Shown here in pieces: positions 20,128 to 35,500 of a DNA stretch of 64,000 nt. The notes below the pieces were generated by a model. The model was not told the origin of the DNA. It saw nothing but the letters and a program-made list of their open reading frames with translations, and did not search any database. The translations under genes and the position numbers were made by a program. Source of the DNA: Apoda limacodes. Taxonomy: Eukaryota > Arthropoda > Insecta > Lepidoptera > Limacodidae. The stretch is from positions 5,272,501 through 5,336,500 of the forward strand of contig OX291543.1 of NCBI GenBank assembly GCA_946406115.1, written 5' to 3'. The first letter of the stretch is position 1, and every line of letters begins with the position of its first letter.

Positions 20128-20565
20128 TATTACAACACAAAATTTTATTCTACACTTCAAAAAGCACATGAAATGCATTTTTGAGCAACCATCCAACAAC
20201 ACCCCACACAATGGAATGCGCAAGCAGATTCAAGTAAAAAATTTCTTCTCCTTTATACGTATTATAAATAACTTTATACGTTTCCATTTTGATAGCCATT
20301 TTTACTTCTCACTAACAGATAAGTTCTATACTGACGCGCCACTTCTTCCAGTTCTCCACCTTCCGTGTCCAGCTACAATCAGCCACTCTCTTAAGGTCAT
20401 CAGCCCATTAGCTGGAAGGTGTCTCACGCATTGCTCTTCAATACACGGTCACCACTTCAGGACGCGTCTGCTAAAACGGCTGTCGGTCGCTTCAACTAGC
20501 TGATTCCGATTGGATTTGATTGAATTTCTGAATGGAACTCTAAATATATATATGTATTGTTTCAG
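20128..20565. other. Host DNA between provirus and first tetraspanin coding exon
   Basis: About 440 bp that end in an acceptor (attgtttcag) before the tetraspanin ATG. No gene seen. It is likely the end of the 5' intron, into which the provirus is inserted. Confidence 0.45.
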
Positions 20566-23500
20566 GAGAAGCATGGTCGGGAAGTCGAGCAGAAAATCGA
20601 CTATAGCTGCAGCAGTTGTTATCATAGTCAACTTTGTAGTTATCGTGAGTATACCAAACCCACCCACCAACATTAACAAGTAAAATGTTTAAAAAGTGAT
20701 AAAAACCTTTTTGGAGAAAAATACTTTAGGGCCAAAAAAAGAATGAATACATCAAAATCAAAAAAAGCTGATTCTAAAGAGCTGGTGGATGAGTTACGTT
20801 TTACATTCATATATCAAAAACGGTGTGCATAGTAAAGCAACGTCGAACACGGTCAGTAGGTTTGTACCTGAATGGTTGACCATGCGCAACTGGAGGCACA
20901 TTTTTCTCCGTCCTTCGGAGAGCGCGCTCGGTCCTGGCACTCCTGGCTGCTATCATATGACAGCAGTCACTAAACCAACTCAGAGGCTTTATGGGTTGCT
21001 TGAAAACTAAACAACGTCTCTCAATTAGCACTAGGCAAGCGCAGTAGACTATGGCCTAAGTCTTCTTTCTCTACGGAGAGGCCTGTGCCTGTAGTGGGTA
21101 AAATACCAAATTTTAAAGAAAAATTTGTTTGTTAGATTATTGATATTCACGTGTCAAAATATCCTTCAATATTTCCTCCTCTGTGACATTTTGTCTTTGT
21201 TCTAGTTTGCATGCCTGGTGGTATTTACCGTCAGTCTGTGGATGATCTCCTCGCCCAGCACCCTGGCCGCTGTCATTGAGTCTACTGGAAACCCCACCTT
21301 GAAGGTTAAACTTCTTTTTAAAAAAAATATGCATTGGTAAAAAATTAATTCAAAGATAATAATAAAATAATTATGATCAAGATCATGATTCGAACTAAAA
21401 CAAAAGAAGTTAAAAAGTAGTTATCCGGATACACAGACAGACATACGTGGTAAGTCGACCTAATTTTATGAGTATATGCAAAGATGTAAAATTATTCGTA
21501 TAGAAGTGCAAAATATTATAACTATATAATATTACGTACACGCAAGTTCGTAAATGACCTATTTATTGGATATTGTATAAAAAATATGTGGGAAGTCTAT
21601 GGATGTGTAGTGTATAAATAATATATATGTGTATGTTTATGTAAACATATTAGGTCTGCGTCCTTAGACCTTTTTGTCGGGTCATAAGTATCAGGCTGAA
21701 ACTTTCTAGATCGCTTCATTTCAGTGAGTCGGACAAACTTTTTATTTGACAAAAATCTCGGTAGTGGGGACTAATTTTGCTAGAGGCCTTGAAACATGTC
21801 GATAAGTCCGGGTGCCAAAAATTTACTAATACCAAGCCGATTCTTACTGAAATTTAAAGATTAATTTATGAGAAAGTCAAAAAGTAGATTGTCCGACAAA
21901 ATTAATGGGGACTATGCGCCAGTCGGACATACTGAAAATGTTGGAAATTCAAACTCAAAAAAGTGATTAATATCAGGCTAAATTTTTTTTTATGGGTTCA
22001 TAAAAATTAATATAATACAACTGTAACGTTGTCCGACAAAATTTATGGGGATAAGCGCCAGTCCGACACTCGAAAAATGTCGAAAATACCAGCACAAAAA
22101 AGTGATTGATATCTACCTAATTTTTATTTTTTCAGTAATAAAATAATGTTTCAAATGTGATTCTACGATTGTCCGACAAGAAATGTGGGGAATACTAATA
22201 AAAATCGATAAAATATCTATTAAAATTATTCGTTCTGTATACAGCATTTAAGTATACCTATATATATCTCCCCTCTCTCCCTGAACGCTGTCTGTGTGTT
22301 TCTGTTCTGTGTTTGGCTGCATGAAAGTGAGTGAGAAAGATGATGGGGCAGAGAGCGCACTATAGGTACCCAGTAGTTACAAACACACTGGCCGCGTGGC
22401 ATCCATAACCTATTCACATGCACGCAGCCACGCAATACTTTTTGTCAACCCAAACCGAAGTTTATTTATTTAAATAAAAAAAAACTTTTTTCGTTCAACT
22501 GTTGAAGTGCTGCCCTTCTAATGAAAATTGATAAAGTTGAGAAGTAATTTTTTTTTTGCCAATTTTTTTGAGTCAAGTCTTATGAAAAACTTCTAAATGT
22601 GTGATAATAAAACTAATATTTTATTTATCAAACAACATAAATTTATATTATTTTTCTAAGATTATCTAATTAGAAACAAAAAGGGTAGCTTAAAAAAAAG
22701 TTTATACATTAAACTTGAGCCAAGTACAGCTACATTTATTCACAAACTTCTAATTGTGGTAGAGAGGTTAAAACCTCATGTATACTATATAGTGCGACAG
22801 ATACACTAACAGAGCTCTCGAAAGCGAAAAGCGAAATCCACATATAGATATACTGCCGTTTCTAAGAGCATATATATAGATATAGTTTTTTTGCGGTTAG
22901 GCTAATCTTGTCGGACTAGCGATATGACCCATTATTTTTGTCGGATATCACTATATTTCGGTTATAAACGATCTAATCTACAATTACTCATGTTTGTCCG
23001 ACAAGTATTAATCACTTTTTTGTGCTGGTATTTTCGACATTTTTCGAGTGTCGGACTGGCGCTTATCCCCATAAATTTTGTCGGACAACGTTACAGTTGT
23101 ATTATATTAATTTTTATGAACCCATAAAAAAAAATTTAGCCTGATATTAATCACTTTTTTGAGTTTGAATTTCCAACATTTTCAGTATGTCCGACTGGCG
23201 CATAGTCCCCATTAATTTTGTCGGACAATCTACTTTTTGACTTTCTCATAAATTAATCTTTAAATTTCAGTAAGAATCGGCTTGGTATTAGTAAATTTTT
23301 GGCACCCGGACTTATCGACATGTTTCAAGGCCTCTAGCAAAATTAGTCCCCACTACCGAGATTTTTGTCAAATAAAAAGTTTGTCCGACTCACTGAAATG
23401 AAGCGATCTAGAAAGTTTCAGCCTGATACTTATGACCCGACAAAAAGGTCTAAGGACGCAGACCTATATGTATAACATAGGCGTATGTATTTACATCTTC

Positions 23501-26500
23501 AAATATATGATGTGTATAATAACGTGATTGCAGCTGTTATGAGTAAATGGAATATATTCAGATATGTCAGACCATAATTTTAATCTCATTGCCGATTTTT
23601 TATTTTTCTTTCTTTCACTACCATACAGTAAGTAGGCCACGCTCGTTGCTTATATTTTTATAACTTGTTTGTTATATTTTTTGTATGTATGTATATATAC
23701 TTTATTTTGTAAATAGATACATATTATACATAAAAACACCCAGTCTCAAGACAAACACAAACAATAAAATGTCTCTCTTGCGCGGGAATCAAACCCACGC
23801 CCCTCGATTCAGCATCAATGAAAGCATTTAATAGATGGTAAGTCGTATTATATTTTCGTATGTATTAATTACTATTAAAATGATTAAATGTTTTTGCTAA
23901 ATAAAACTTATGCTCCCTTCTGACCATTTTGATATAGTAAATTTGATTTTCACTCAATATTGTGGGTTACATCATTTTTGCATATCAACGTCGACTACGT
24001 CCAACTGCCAAAGCAATCCTGTGACCTATAGTTGAATGTATGTATGTGTGTATTACTTCAGTGGCTAGATAGGTGGGTCAAAATACTTTTTGAGCCCTAT
24101 AAAAACGTCCCTAATACATTTTAACGCATAATTTTTTACTCATTTCGATAATCTTAAAAAAACATTTTATTTTCTAATTCAGAATGACATATACATATCG
24201 GAATGATGACTTTTATCGAAATATTTGGGCTTGAAATAAACAAAAAAAACTATTGTTTGGTAACGCAGTGGACATTATTTTTGAGGGGTCATGGGGACTG
24301 GTAACGCAGTGTCAATTTGAGTACCAAATAAGACTTTTTTGTGATAAAAAAACCTAGGAGGGTGGTGAAATTCACAATAAGCATTAAGGCCCGGTTTAGA
24401 ACTAACGTGGCCCAGATACTAACATCTTCGTGTGGGGGACAGCCTGTTTTCATCAACCACTTTAGTCTACAGGGATAGGTTATAACGAGCCCATTTTTAT
24501 ATCATAGTTGTTAATAATCAGAAACTTCATAGTACTAATAAATGGTAAAATAAAAGATCAGGGACAGAATAATGTATCATGTATGATCAATAACGTATGA
24601 CATAATAAATAAGTCAGGATTTGATGTGATTCGCTGGTTTGCGAGCATAAACAACAGTTCGTGAGAGACACAGGTATGTGCAATTAAATATTTATCTTGG
24701 TATCGAACAGCAGGACGATATTTCACGCAATGTCGCGTGGCTTGTGTATCTACATACATGTTACGGAACAAAATTATTTAATGCTGTAAGTATTTAGAAT
24801 GTTATAATTTAATTTGTCTATAATGTTCTGACATAGTTCATAAATTTATATATCATACCTGTTTTACACAAGTACCAACTTTATCTAGGTACTTATTACT
24901 AAATCATATTATTAAATATATGGAATTTGTACGAAATTTTTACTTTTCCGACTATATTTTTTAAGTTGGTCGACTATTACTCATTAAGTTGTAAAGCCTA
25001 CTTAGCTATGATAGTTTTCCTTTTAATTTCGTTTTGTGTGCTACTCCCATGATTTTTTCCACACTCCCAAGAACAGCTATTTAGCTGGCAGTGGTCTCTT
25101 ACAAGAAATCGCTTAATCGAAAAATGGTTTTTACACACCCGCAATATTTTTAAACGAGCTATTCAACGATATCCAACACTATGGGGTTGACGAGAAAAAG
25201 GGGAAGTAAAATTGGGGGAGGTACCCTAAAAAAAGTTTTTTTTTTTTAATTTTATTGTACCACTTTGTCGGCCTAATTAATATGTATAATTTAATTACAG
25301 CTTTCTAGTAGTAATGATCTCTGGGCTAAGCCACAGACATAGCAACGAAAAACGGGACAGAATAGCAATACCGGACAAGGTTCTCAAAATATGGTGACGG
25401 TCCCTTGAATATACGGGACGAATGGTAACCCTTGGTATAACAAATTTGTCATTCTCGATTTCTTCACAGTCGATTGAAATATGGCAGAACTATAAACTAA
25501 AGCAGTCAGATAATGGATGGACAAGACAGAATTATAAAGGTTCTGATATTTGGCTAAGGGACCCTACAAAATCATGCCTGCGAGAATCTCTATTTATGGG
25601 GTGTGACGAAGACGATCCGACCATCAGAGAGCTTAGCATGCGTTACTATTGTAAACGAATCATTACGTAAGTAATGGGTGGCGTCCATTAATTACGTGAG
25701 GTGATTTTAGAGATTTTTCTCCCCCCCTCATCCCCCCCCCTTTGGTGAGATGTCATGAACCCTTATCTCACGTGAGATTTTTAAAATGCGTGTCGTTAGT
25801 GTAAACTTTGTCTTTGCTGGATTTCAGTAATGCATTCAACACTATCGATTTTGATATCTTATTGAGTAAGTTACGGTCCATTAACATATCTCCAGCGGCA
25901 ATTGAATGTTTTTTCCAATATCGACTAAAATTGCGCTGGCACAATCATTGCTTCATCTTATTCTCGACTATGCTGACGCCAGCTATTTTCTCACGGAGGA
26001 CCAACTAAATAAACTTGAGCGTCTCCAGAATTTATGTATACGTTTTATATTTGGACTCCGTAAATATGATCATGTTTCTAGTTTTCGACAACAACTCAAG
26101 TGGCCTCCAATTCGTATTTGCCGGAATATTTATATTCTTTCTCTTGTATAGCATTTTGTTCAGTCCGTCAACTCTAACATATCTTAAATAGCGTTTCCAA
26201 TTTGAAAGCATTTTCAATCCTAATCTCCGATCATCGACCAATCTTATTCTGAAAACACCAGCGCACTACACTAAATTTTATAATAATTCAGTTACAGTGC
26301 AAACTATCAAACTTTGGAATGATCTGCCTTTGTCTTTTAAAAAGGCTCCATCATTACATATTTTCCAAAAGCAAATAAAAAATCAATTCTATCCTACACC
26401 ATAATATATATGTATGTATACTATTTGTGTAATATATATAAAATAAGTATCTATGTTGTGTAAGTATATGTGTATGTCTATGAATAAATGTGTATCTATT

Positions 26501-29500
26501 TATATTTATATATGTAGGTTTATATTAACATATACCTATATTTTGTTTTATTCTAATTTTTTTTTTATATTGCATCACCTACCTTATACGGCATATTTTT
26601 AAGATCAATGTTTCTTGTACCCAAAGGTCGCCTGGCAGAGATCGCTCTTAAGCGAAAAGGCCGCTTTATTGAGTACTTTCCATTATAATGTTATATAATT
26701 AGTTTTAAGTAAATTTTTGGTGTACAATAAAGAATACATCTATCTATTTATCTATCTATGTGCTTGATTGCGTTGTGTGTTATGTCCAAAAAGTTTTATT
26801 ATTATTTATTTATTATTATAACTTTATATCATATTTTAAAAAAGAAAATAACTTGCTTCTGTCGCGTTAGCATAGCTTAGATAATTGTTATTGTGTAGGA
26901 TTTGGTGGAATTTAACAGTTGTCTCGCAATACTACACTATTTTTTGCGAAAAATTAAATTACGTGATATTTGGTGAGATTGGGTGAGATTCTGCTCACTT
27001 TTTTATACAAAATCTTGCTTTACGTCACGATACGCAAGATAGTAAACTCATGCTAAGCCCTCAGGTAACATTATCACTACGACACGGTACCACGAGGTGA
27101 CATGCACTTTTGAACCAGTCGATATTTCCTATGACGTATTCGTGTCTGCTATTGTGTTTGAGCTAAAGAGTCTTACAACACTGGTTCTACATATTTTCAG
27201 TAAAATATGAAGTATATACATATATGTATATCTTTGACCGAAAAGATTATATTAGTTAATATGACATATCCAATTTTTATCCGGAGACAGGAGTGAGTGG
27301 TTACTTCTGACTTTCTTAGAATACAGGTTTTGCATATTTTCCCGGATATATTAAGAGAATCTGTCTGAATGTAAAATGGATATCTGGCATATCTTCAACT
27401 GTGATTAATGGAATTTTAATTTAAGTTACTTAGGTTTTATTATATTATATTATGATATATAGTATAATAAATATATAGTTGCCTATTGTTTCACTACAAA
27501 GATGGTTAACAAGCAGACGGTCCGCATCATGATGCTGTTCGTAGCTTATAGCAAAGCAATAAGCGATTAGCGTTACTTATTATAAATGCTTATTACAAAA
27601 CATTTTTTTTTTCTGTTTTAATAGGTAGGTACTTTAATAATGAACTTTTTTATGAACAAAAAACAACTGCGGCAATACAGATATATCGGAAATTCCTACC
27701 CCTATGAAACATGAAAGTCACGCGATATGTCGAACTAAGCGAGTCAATTTCAATAATTACCTATTAAAATATAATGTCCAGGTATTTGCCGGATAACAAT
27801 CGGCAATTAGTAAATCCGGGTCATCGATGACATACCCGGTACCCGGTAGCAGTGAGCGATCGAGGAGCTATTTGGGTTATTGGGTCAAAATATAACTCAC
27901 CAATAACATGGTGGTGTGTCTAATGTGCGAACTAATGCAGTATTCATAACGTATTCATACGTTTAATTCGTTTTGTATAGATAGTAGCGCCTCCAATAAC
28001 AAAACCTTAATGTTGGCGAAATGATATTGCTTTGCTTGCAGTTTCTCTACAATTAGTATTTTACGTATTGGTTGTATATATGTCGCAGCCATCTGGTTAA
28101 ATTTGCCAGTTAATTGGACGGCAGGTCGTCAAGTATGGAAAAGAAAGGCACAGAAATGCAAAAAATAAATCATGTATGTTGGGTTAGGGGCCGTCCATTA
28201 ATCACGTGAGGCTCGGAAGGGGGGGGAGGGGGTCCGGCAAAAATCACGAAATATCACAAGGGGGGAGGGGGGTGTAGTAAGATATCACGTGTATTTATTT
28301 TTTCGTCAAAATTCTAAAAATTAAGATTTTTGTAGTTATTAAGTCATACACGTGATTTTGGGTGTGGAGAGGGGGGTAATCTTAAACCTCACCACGTATC
28401 ACCAAGGGGGAGGGGGGGGTTAAAAAATGCTCAAAAAACATCACGTGATTAATGGACGGCCCATTAGATTCAGTTTCTCTTGTGATAACGTAGATGCGGA
28501 GCAAACGAACCGAGCGGAGCGTTCCAGTCAAGTTTCATCACCAATCACTTTAGACCTGCGGGACATTATATACGTCCTATACATAGAGCAACACAACTCC
28601 CATATAGAGGGGAGAAGCCATACACAGGCGTTCCCCTCGGTAAAAGTACTAGTTCATGGTCATATGCGAGTAGAAAAATTATACTTACTTTGTAGTAATA
28701 ATTAAGATTATAATTACTCTTTTTATTCACTAGCGTTTTAACACTACTATTTTTTTACTGCTATAAAAAAATTCCAATTTATCGATTCTTTCAATCTAAA
28801 ATTCATGCAATGTAAAAAAGTGACGTATTCAAACTAGTGTCATTATTAGTTTAACTTTTTTTAACTCTTTAGTAAGTTCGTATTTCCTGCGGCTCGATTC
28901 CGTAAAATGACAGCTAACAATTCTCGTTTGAAATCCATAGAAATAAGATGTACATTGCGCATTTGAAATTACGTATGAAATTCATCGATTGTCGCCAAAC
29001 CGCAATGTATATCTTATTTCTTTCAAAAAGGTTAACAATCTTTTTACGGAATCCACCCTCTGGCCGCGTCAGGATGCCGCCGTGTTGCTCTATGGTCCTA
29101 TTTCGTCGTAAATTACTAGCTTTAAATTAAAAAGTGGTAAAATGAAAAACCAGGGAAAAAAATAATATTCCCCTTACCCTGTTCTTTAATAGTAAAAAAT
29201 AGATGTTTTTTTTTATATAATAATATACAGCTTAAGCTGCTTAACTCATTTTCATTTTATTTTAATTTTATTTATGCTATCACGATAACTATAACGAATT
29301 AAGGATAGTCTGAGATACTGCGAAATTCAACAGTTGTGGTCGTGATCCATTTATTTATTCTCATACCCATCCCTGCCTTACATAGCTGCTACGCCAATGT
29401 CTGAGATGATTACTATACAGACTCACGCTTCACCTATTTTGCCACAGACGCTGCTGCCGACAGAGACACTGACCATTCAACTGGGGATCGCCTCGTGTGC

Positions 29501-32500
29501 TGTGGCGACCTTTGTCTTCTTTGTCTCCTTCATGGGTCTCTACGGGACCATCACCAAGTCTCAGTTCCTTTTATTCATGGTAAGTCCTCAAACTTGCTGT
29601 ATAAAAACTTTAATAAAGGCGCTTGAAGTTAAGAGAAAAATATAAACCCAAAAATTTATTATAATCGTTTTCAAGGTGAATTACACTGACAGCTTGCGTA
29701 TTGGCACGAAGGACCAATTTGTAGGCACGGGATTTTATTCTATCATGGACTTACAGACGTACTTAGAAAAGCCTAACAATCCAACCCTATACTAAGCTCT
29801 TATCAAAATTGTTTCACTAAACGTACTAGGTAGGTAGGTAATCGAAGTCGTCGCAGTAATACCAAAATGGCCGACTTTCTAAAATTATCTTGTTTTTTTT
29901 TTTCAGTACTCCGCATTGGTGCTGCTACTGCTCCTGCTCGAGTGCGCACTCATTTATTACTTCGTTTCTAACTTCATGGAGGTAAAGGGTTTTTCCCATT
30001 TACTAGTACTAAGGTTATTACGGGTCAGTGTAGCTAGGGGGTAAGTTAATTATAGCTGTCCTTTATAGAACGGAAATGAATAAAGCTTTTGATAGCATTC
30101 CAATCTGTTGCTGCTAATATAACAAATAAAGATAGCGTTGTCAGCACTCTCATAGCTATGGTCATTTAAAAATCAGTCATATTTTTCAATACGAGTCCAA
30201 GTACACAGATACCATTTCAATCAACGAAATCTTGGTGACTTCGACGAAACCGAGTACCTTGCAAAGTTAAATTCTTATTACACGTATCAAATTTAGTGCT
30301 AACCTACTATTTTATGGAAATTATTGAAAATAAGAGTTTTACGTATATTTTGGAAATATTATCATAAACTTAGTGACTGGGGAAGTGTTTCTACTTTCCT
30401 TGAGGCAAGTGTCTCTATATGTCAGAGCCCAACAGACGGAAAAGCGGTGTGCGGGGGCGGGCGCGGGCGCGTGTGCGGGGACGGGCGCCATTTCGGCCAC
30501 ACCGTCAGCGCTCGAGATACTGGCGGGTCAGACGTAATAAAACATTGGACAGTTTATATAATGGATAAAGAAAACATTTATTAATGGAAATTGAGTTATG
30601 TGAAATCTGAAATACATAATATGAATAATTCAACACGATTAATCTGATTTGAGGGTAGATAACAATGTCTATACCTTAGATTTTTTTTTAAATAAAATAG
30701 GCGAAAGATTATGTTATAAATTCCTCCGTATTTATTTCCATTTTTAAAGCGTCTAGCTAAAAAATGGTTTACCTCACCCGCCGCCAGTAACGAGCGACTA
30801 AACCGACCTACACGCACCGTCCGGTGTGGCCGATACAGGCGGATTGTACAGGAGGTTACTAGTCGCATGAATAAAGCCACCCGCCACGCAAACCCGCGCT
30901 CACGTCCGCGACTGTAACAGCCAGGCGCGTCATGGTCGGGGTGTTTGTGAAGCGCGAATTAATATGTTAAAACTAGACGCAACCGCACACGCCCGCTTGG
31001 TTTCTGTTTTTACATTCGCACTTGCTCAAGTCAGGGGTTCCAAACATGTATTTATTTTTGGCAAAAACAGATTCTGAGTAGTATAGTTATATTACTTATT
31101 CATTATAATAGATAATTAAAAATAATGTCTTGTCCTAATATGTTATTTTACGTGTATAGTATAATGTACACAGTCAACAAGTAACAAGTCTTGTACATAA
31201 GATCAAAATTGTACACGTTCAAATCTTATTTTGCTTAAGAGCTGTTTTTTTAATACAAGTGTTAATTTTAGAAAAGAGGTTGTTAGTATCTTTATTCTGC
31301 TCTAAGAACTAATAGAACCACCACATTTTTTTTTATCTTGATGTTGATAGTAAGCTATATAAGTAATATAGGTCAAGAATAATTGGTTGTCATTCTAAAT
31401 TAACATTTTACATTTTACAATTAAAATTAGCTGTCTATAATAGTGCATATTCAATGTAGTTACACTTGCCTCATCTTGTTGGAAAAGTATGTTGTCAGGT
31501 AGTATTTCATTTTTATTTTAGACTTTAATAAAAACTTTTTAACGAAAAAAACAACTAAAAGCTTTAGCCGGTTGTTTTTTTTGTATTAAAAAAGTAATAT
31601 TTTTTTCTTTTTGAGTGATGAATTGCTTTTTTTTCTCGTACACTAAAACATCGATACTCGTAACAAAATGTTATACAATCATCAACATAACGGGCGTTTC
31701 ACCAGTTCCAAATTAACACCAATTATTTTACCAAAAGCTTAAGTTTTAAATTCACTACATTAATATAGGACCACATCGGAATTATACCCTTTTTAATAAA
31801 AAAAGAATTTTAAAAATCCGTCTGTTTATGACGTAGTTATGCACGAACATACTTAAAAAAAAATACAAACAACCGAAATGAGAAATCCTCTCCTTTTTTG
31901 AAGTCAGTTAAAAACCAATTACAGCTGACTAAACAGTATAAAACACATTGTGTTCAAACAATTTTATTATGATCCTTATTTTATTATCTCTAGTAAAAAA
32001 AATTGGGGAGTCAGCTATAACAAAATAACTTTATATTTTAGTTCATAGCGAAGTTTAAGAATAGGGTCACACTTACCCATATTGACCTTACTCTTTTTCT
32101 TCTTTCTCTAATTTCCCATTTGCTAGTACCTACCAACTCACCACTTCTTATCTTTCTCTACTTTTTTCCATTTACTCAATCTTAAACTCCTTTTAACATT
32201 TTTGCTGAAGCCGTTTACATTCCCACTGTAAGACATAGGTATCCTAGAGGTGGTTGAGGCCATTTTTGTGGACCACGCTGGTTCAGTACAACTAACTAAC
32301 GCAGGCCTTTGTGACAGCAGCCTGTGTCCAGGACTGATGACCCCTAAATGGCTACATTAAAAACAAAGATATATTAACATTTCAGAAGGGTTTTCGAAAA
32401 CAAGACGGACAATGGACACATATGCTCCGTCTCGCTTTTGAGTGTTGTGAGCACAACGCTACGTAAGTTAATTTTTAAATACTTCTTTTACCTCATTTAC

Positions 32501-35500
32501 CGTCGAGGTTTCATCTAGGAATTGTGGTGTAGGGTTCTTCAAGAGAAAAGTTTTAAAATTTTAAAGGGCCGGCAATCGGCGAAAGTAATGCCTGTGTTTT
32601 AAGCGTCCATAAGGTACGGTGACACATGCGAACCGTAAGCTTGTTTGCCATTTTGGTGGTAAAAATATCGTACTTTTACTTTTAATTACTTTCAGTTAAT
32701 AAATATTTAAAGTCAGCTTCACACTTTTAGGGTTCCGCACCACAAGAGGTATTCTTTTAGGATTACTCTCGGTCTATCTATCCTTCTGCTAATTTTTTTA
32801 ATATAATGAATCTGCGGGTTCTTATAACCATTTCACTACTTACACGCTCACTCGGACCCTTACACACGTTTTATTTTATTTTTTTCGGGATTTTTGCGCA
32901 GTCCTTTGAAAAAATTTACCACCGGTCTGAAATGATTTTACTGCAGAGAAAGCCGGCAAGAAACTCAGTAGTTACTCTTCTATATTTTCTTTCGAGTATA
33001 AAACAATATACGGCCCGCCTGATGTTCAGGATGATATGGAGGCTTGTAAAAACAATTCCTCGCGAGTTGTCGACTACATCACAGTTGATCTAATAACTCT
33101 CTTCCTAAGGAACCCCATACTGTAGACAAGGGCGTAGCCAACTTTTGGTCTAGAGGGGGGCAGACTTGGTACAAAATGTTGTTTTTATACGGCAATCAAG
33201 GCATTGTAGGCACTTTTCTCCATTTTTATTTACATGGTAAAAAAAAAACCAAATAGGCATGAAGCTACTTCTGCTCTTGATTTTGATACATGACATTTTG
33301 ATCCTATTTTTCAATACGGGAGATAACATCCAGCTGAAAAATTACGCTTATAAGCTATTTCGAAGGTCATTATCACTAACAGATTGGAAATCTTCTTGCC
33401 TTTCTTGAAATGAAAATGAAAAAGTTGGCTGGCAATACGTCGAGGTGTTTGAGATATGTGTGTGTGAATCGACAACAAAATCAGTTCTACAAAACAGTCA
33501 AACATAACCTATCAAGCTAAAAAAAGGAGTGAAACGGAGGATATCATGTCAGTTTACAATCGCACTGGTGTCTTTAAGTCATGATGACTGGAAAAGACAA
33601 GGCAGAAGTAAATGTAAACAGCGGGTAAATCTCACACCTACAATTTTCTGACGATGATATTATAGTGCAGTTGGGTAAAAATCATCCTTTGGGACGACTT
33701 CGTCCACTTTCCCAACTCGTCCACTTTCCCAACTCGTCCACTTTCCTAACCCGTTCACTTCCTTGAATGGCAAAAACGTAGGAAATATTTCGAAGAGCAG
33801 TGGTTAAAAAAGATCATAATATGCTAAGTTGTGCACAAAATTAACATAGAACAAACAAATCAGGATACCATCGAAGATTAAATCAGGAATGTTGTGGGAA
33901 AGGACACCCTAATTTTTATTACATATGCAGCATTTTAAAAAGAGAGGCCATTCATTTGGACTACCTTATAATGACGAGCATATTTCATCCATTTCCAAAA
34001 AACCGAAGAACGGCAGATATTTATTTTGACAAACAATTTTGAAAGCTACGGACACAAATAATTAATTAAAACAAATAATTGCGAATCTCCTATAAATTTT
34101 CTGAAAAGAATTATACATATTAAATTGAAGTGTCTAAGGTTTTTTTTTATCACAATTTAATAAAAACACTCCCATTCATTTTTATGTTAAGATTCAAAAT
34201 AAGTTCTTTTGTTATTAAAGTTATTATAATTTCACTTTTATTTTTTATTTTAAAGGTTCTGTCCCTCAAACGGAAAAACGGAACCCAGGATCACTTTGTT
34301 GTCCGTCTGTCCGTTTGTCCAGCTGTCTGTCAAGACCCCTTTTCCTCAAAAATAGGTAACAAGTTGAATTTTTTTTTAAATTCAAAGACCTATTTTATAT
34401 TAATTAAAACTTTATAAAGGTTCCTTGCAGAACTCTTGAAACGACACTGACAATAATGTAAGTAAACGTTTGTGAAAGACAGAGAACTATCTGATACGTT
34501 TAAATAGTGGACAACTTAGGAAATAGACGAGTGAAAAAGTGGACTATAGCAATTTCGTTCAATGTCCGGACACTATTTGTCTCTGTTGCACGCGCATAAT
34601 AATTTGCCGTCACGCTCGCACAGATGCACTGACCGAACGCTGTCATCAGAAATTACTACTATTTTGACAACTGACACAGGCAAAAAAGTAAAAGGTCAAT
34701 GTACGAAATTCTTCCTGCTTAGCGTCCGTGCTATAGTTAGAAATTTGGACGGATTGTAAAATGGACAAGTTAGGAACACTACTTACCCGTGGTATAACCC
34801 GTGGTGGTGCTAATTGTAGGAGTAAGAGTTCAGAAAGTGGAGGAGTTGGGAAGAGGGCTAGTTGGGAAAGTGGACGCAGTCGTCCTGAAGGAAAATTATT
34901 TCGAAAAAGAAGCTGATAAGGAAAGAGTCCATTTAGGTTGGGCAGGATTTAGGAAGCTTCGTCACGTCTTTACGTCGTCCATACTGCAGTGCTCTTAGCT
35001 GCTCTTTCTGGGACAAGTAGTCCATACTAATATCTTTAATGCGAAAGTAACTCTGTCTGTCTGTCTATTTGTCTGACATAGGCTACTTGAAAAACTCAAG
35101 TGTAAGTCGTTTTTTTTTTCTTTTATTCAGGAGTTGCCGTTAAAAGCCTACAGCGGTAATGGAATTTAGGGCGGGTAGAACTGCGGGAAAATTTGGCATG
35201 GAGATAGTTTGAGTCCGTAGGAAGGACATTTGTTACTTTAAAACGTCAAGCTTCGGATTTTTTCTATAATTGAGAAGATGGCGTTGAAATCTTACACCGA
35301 TAACCGAATTTAGGGCGGGCGGAACCGCGGACAAAAGCTAGTAGAAAATAGATAAAGCGGTCGTCTTTCTTGTGAAAGGTTGGACGAACAGTTGACTGTT
35401 AAGGTTGATACAGATTATTTGCAACACAGTATGCAATGCAACAAGAATGTATGTGGACGGTCCACGCGCACGCTGCGTGCGTCAACAACGCGGCAACGGC

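Noticed and set aside
25678..26765. Functional reverse transcriptase gene
   Set aside because: The PQG and YADD motifs are missing and the frame is interrupted; it is a rearranged fragment.
28427..28705. 92-aa open frame repeated at 38769-39056
   Set aside because: It starts inside a MITE and is repeated only because the DNA is duplicated; the two copies differ in their C-terminal residues.
30324..30880. 86-aa and 94-aa open frames found twice
   Set aside because: They are identical in both duplicates through whole-segment duplication, have no recognisable family and overlap GC-rich intron DNA.
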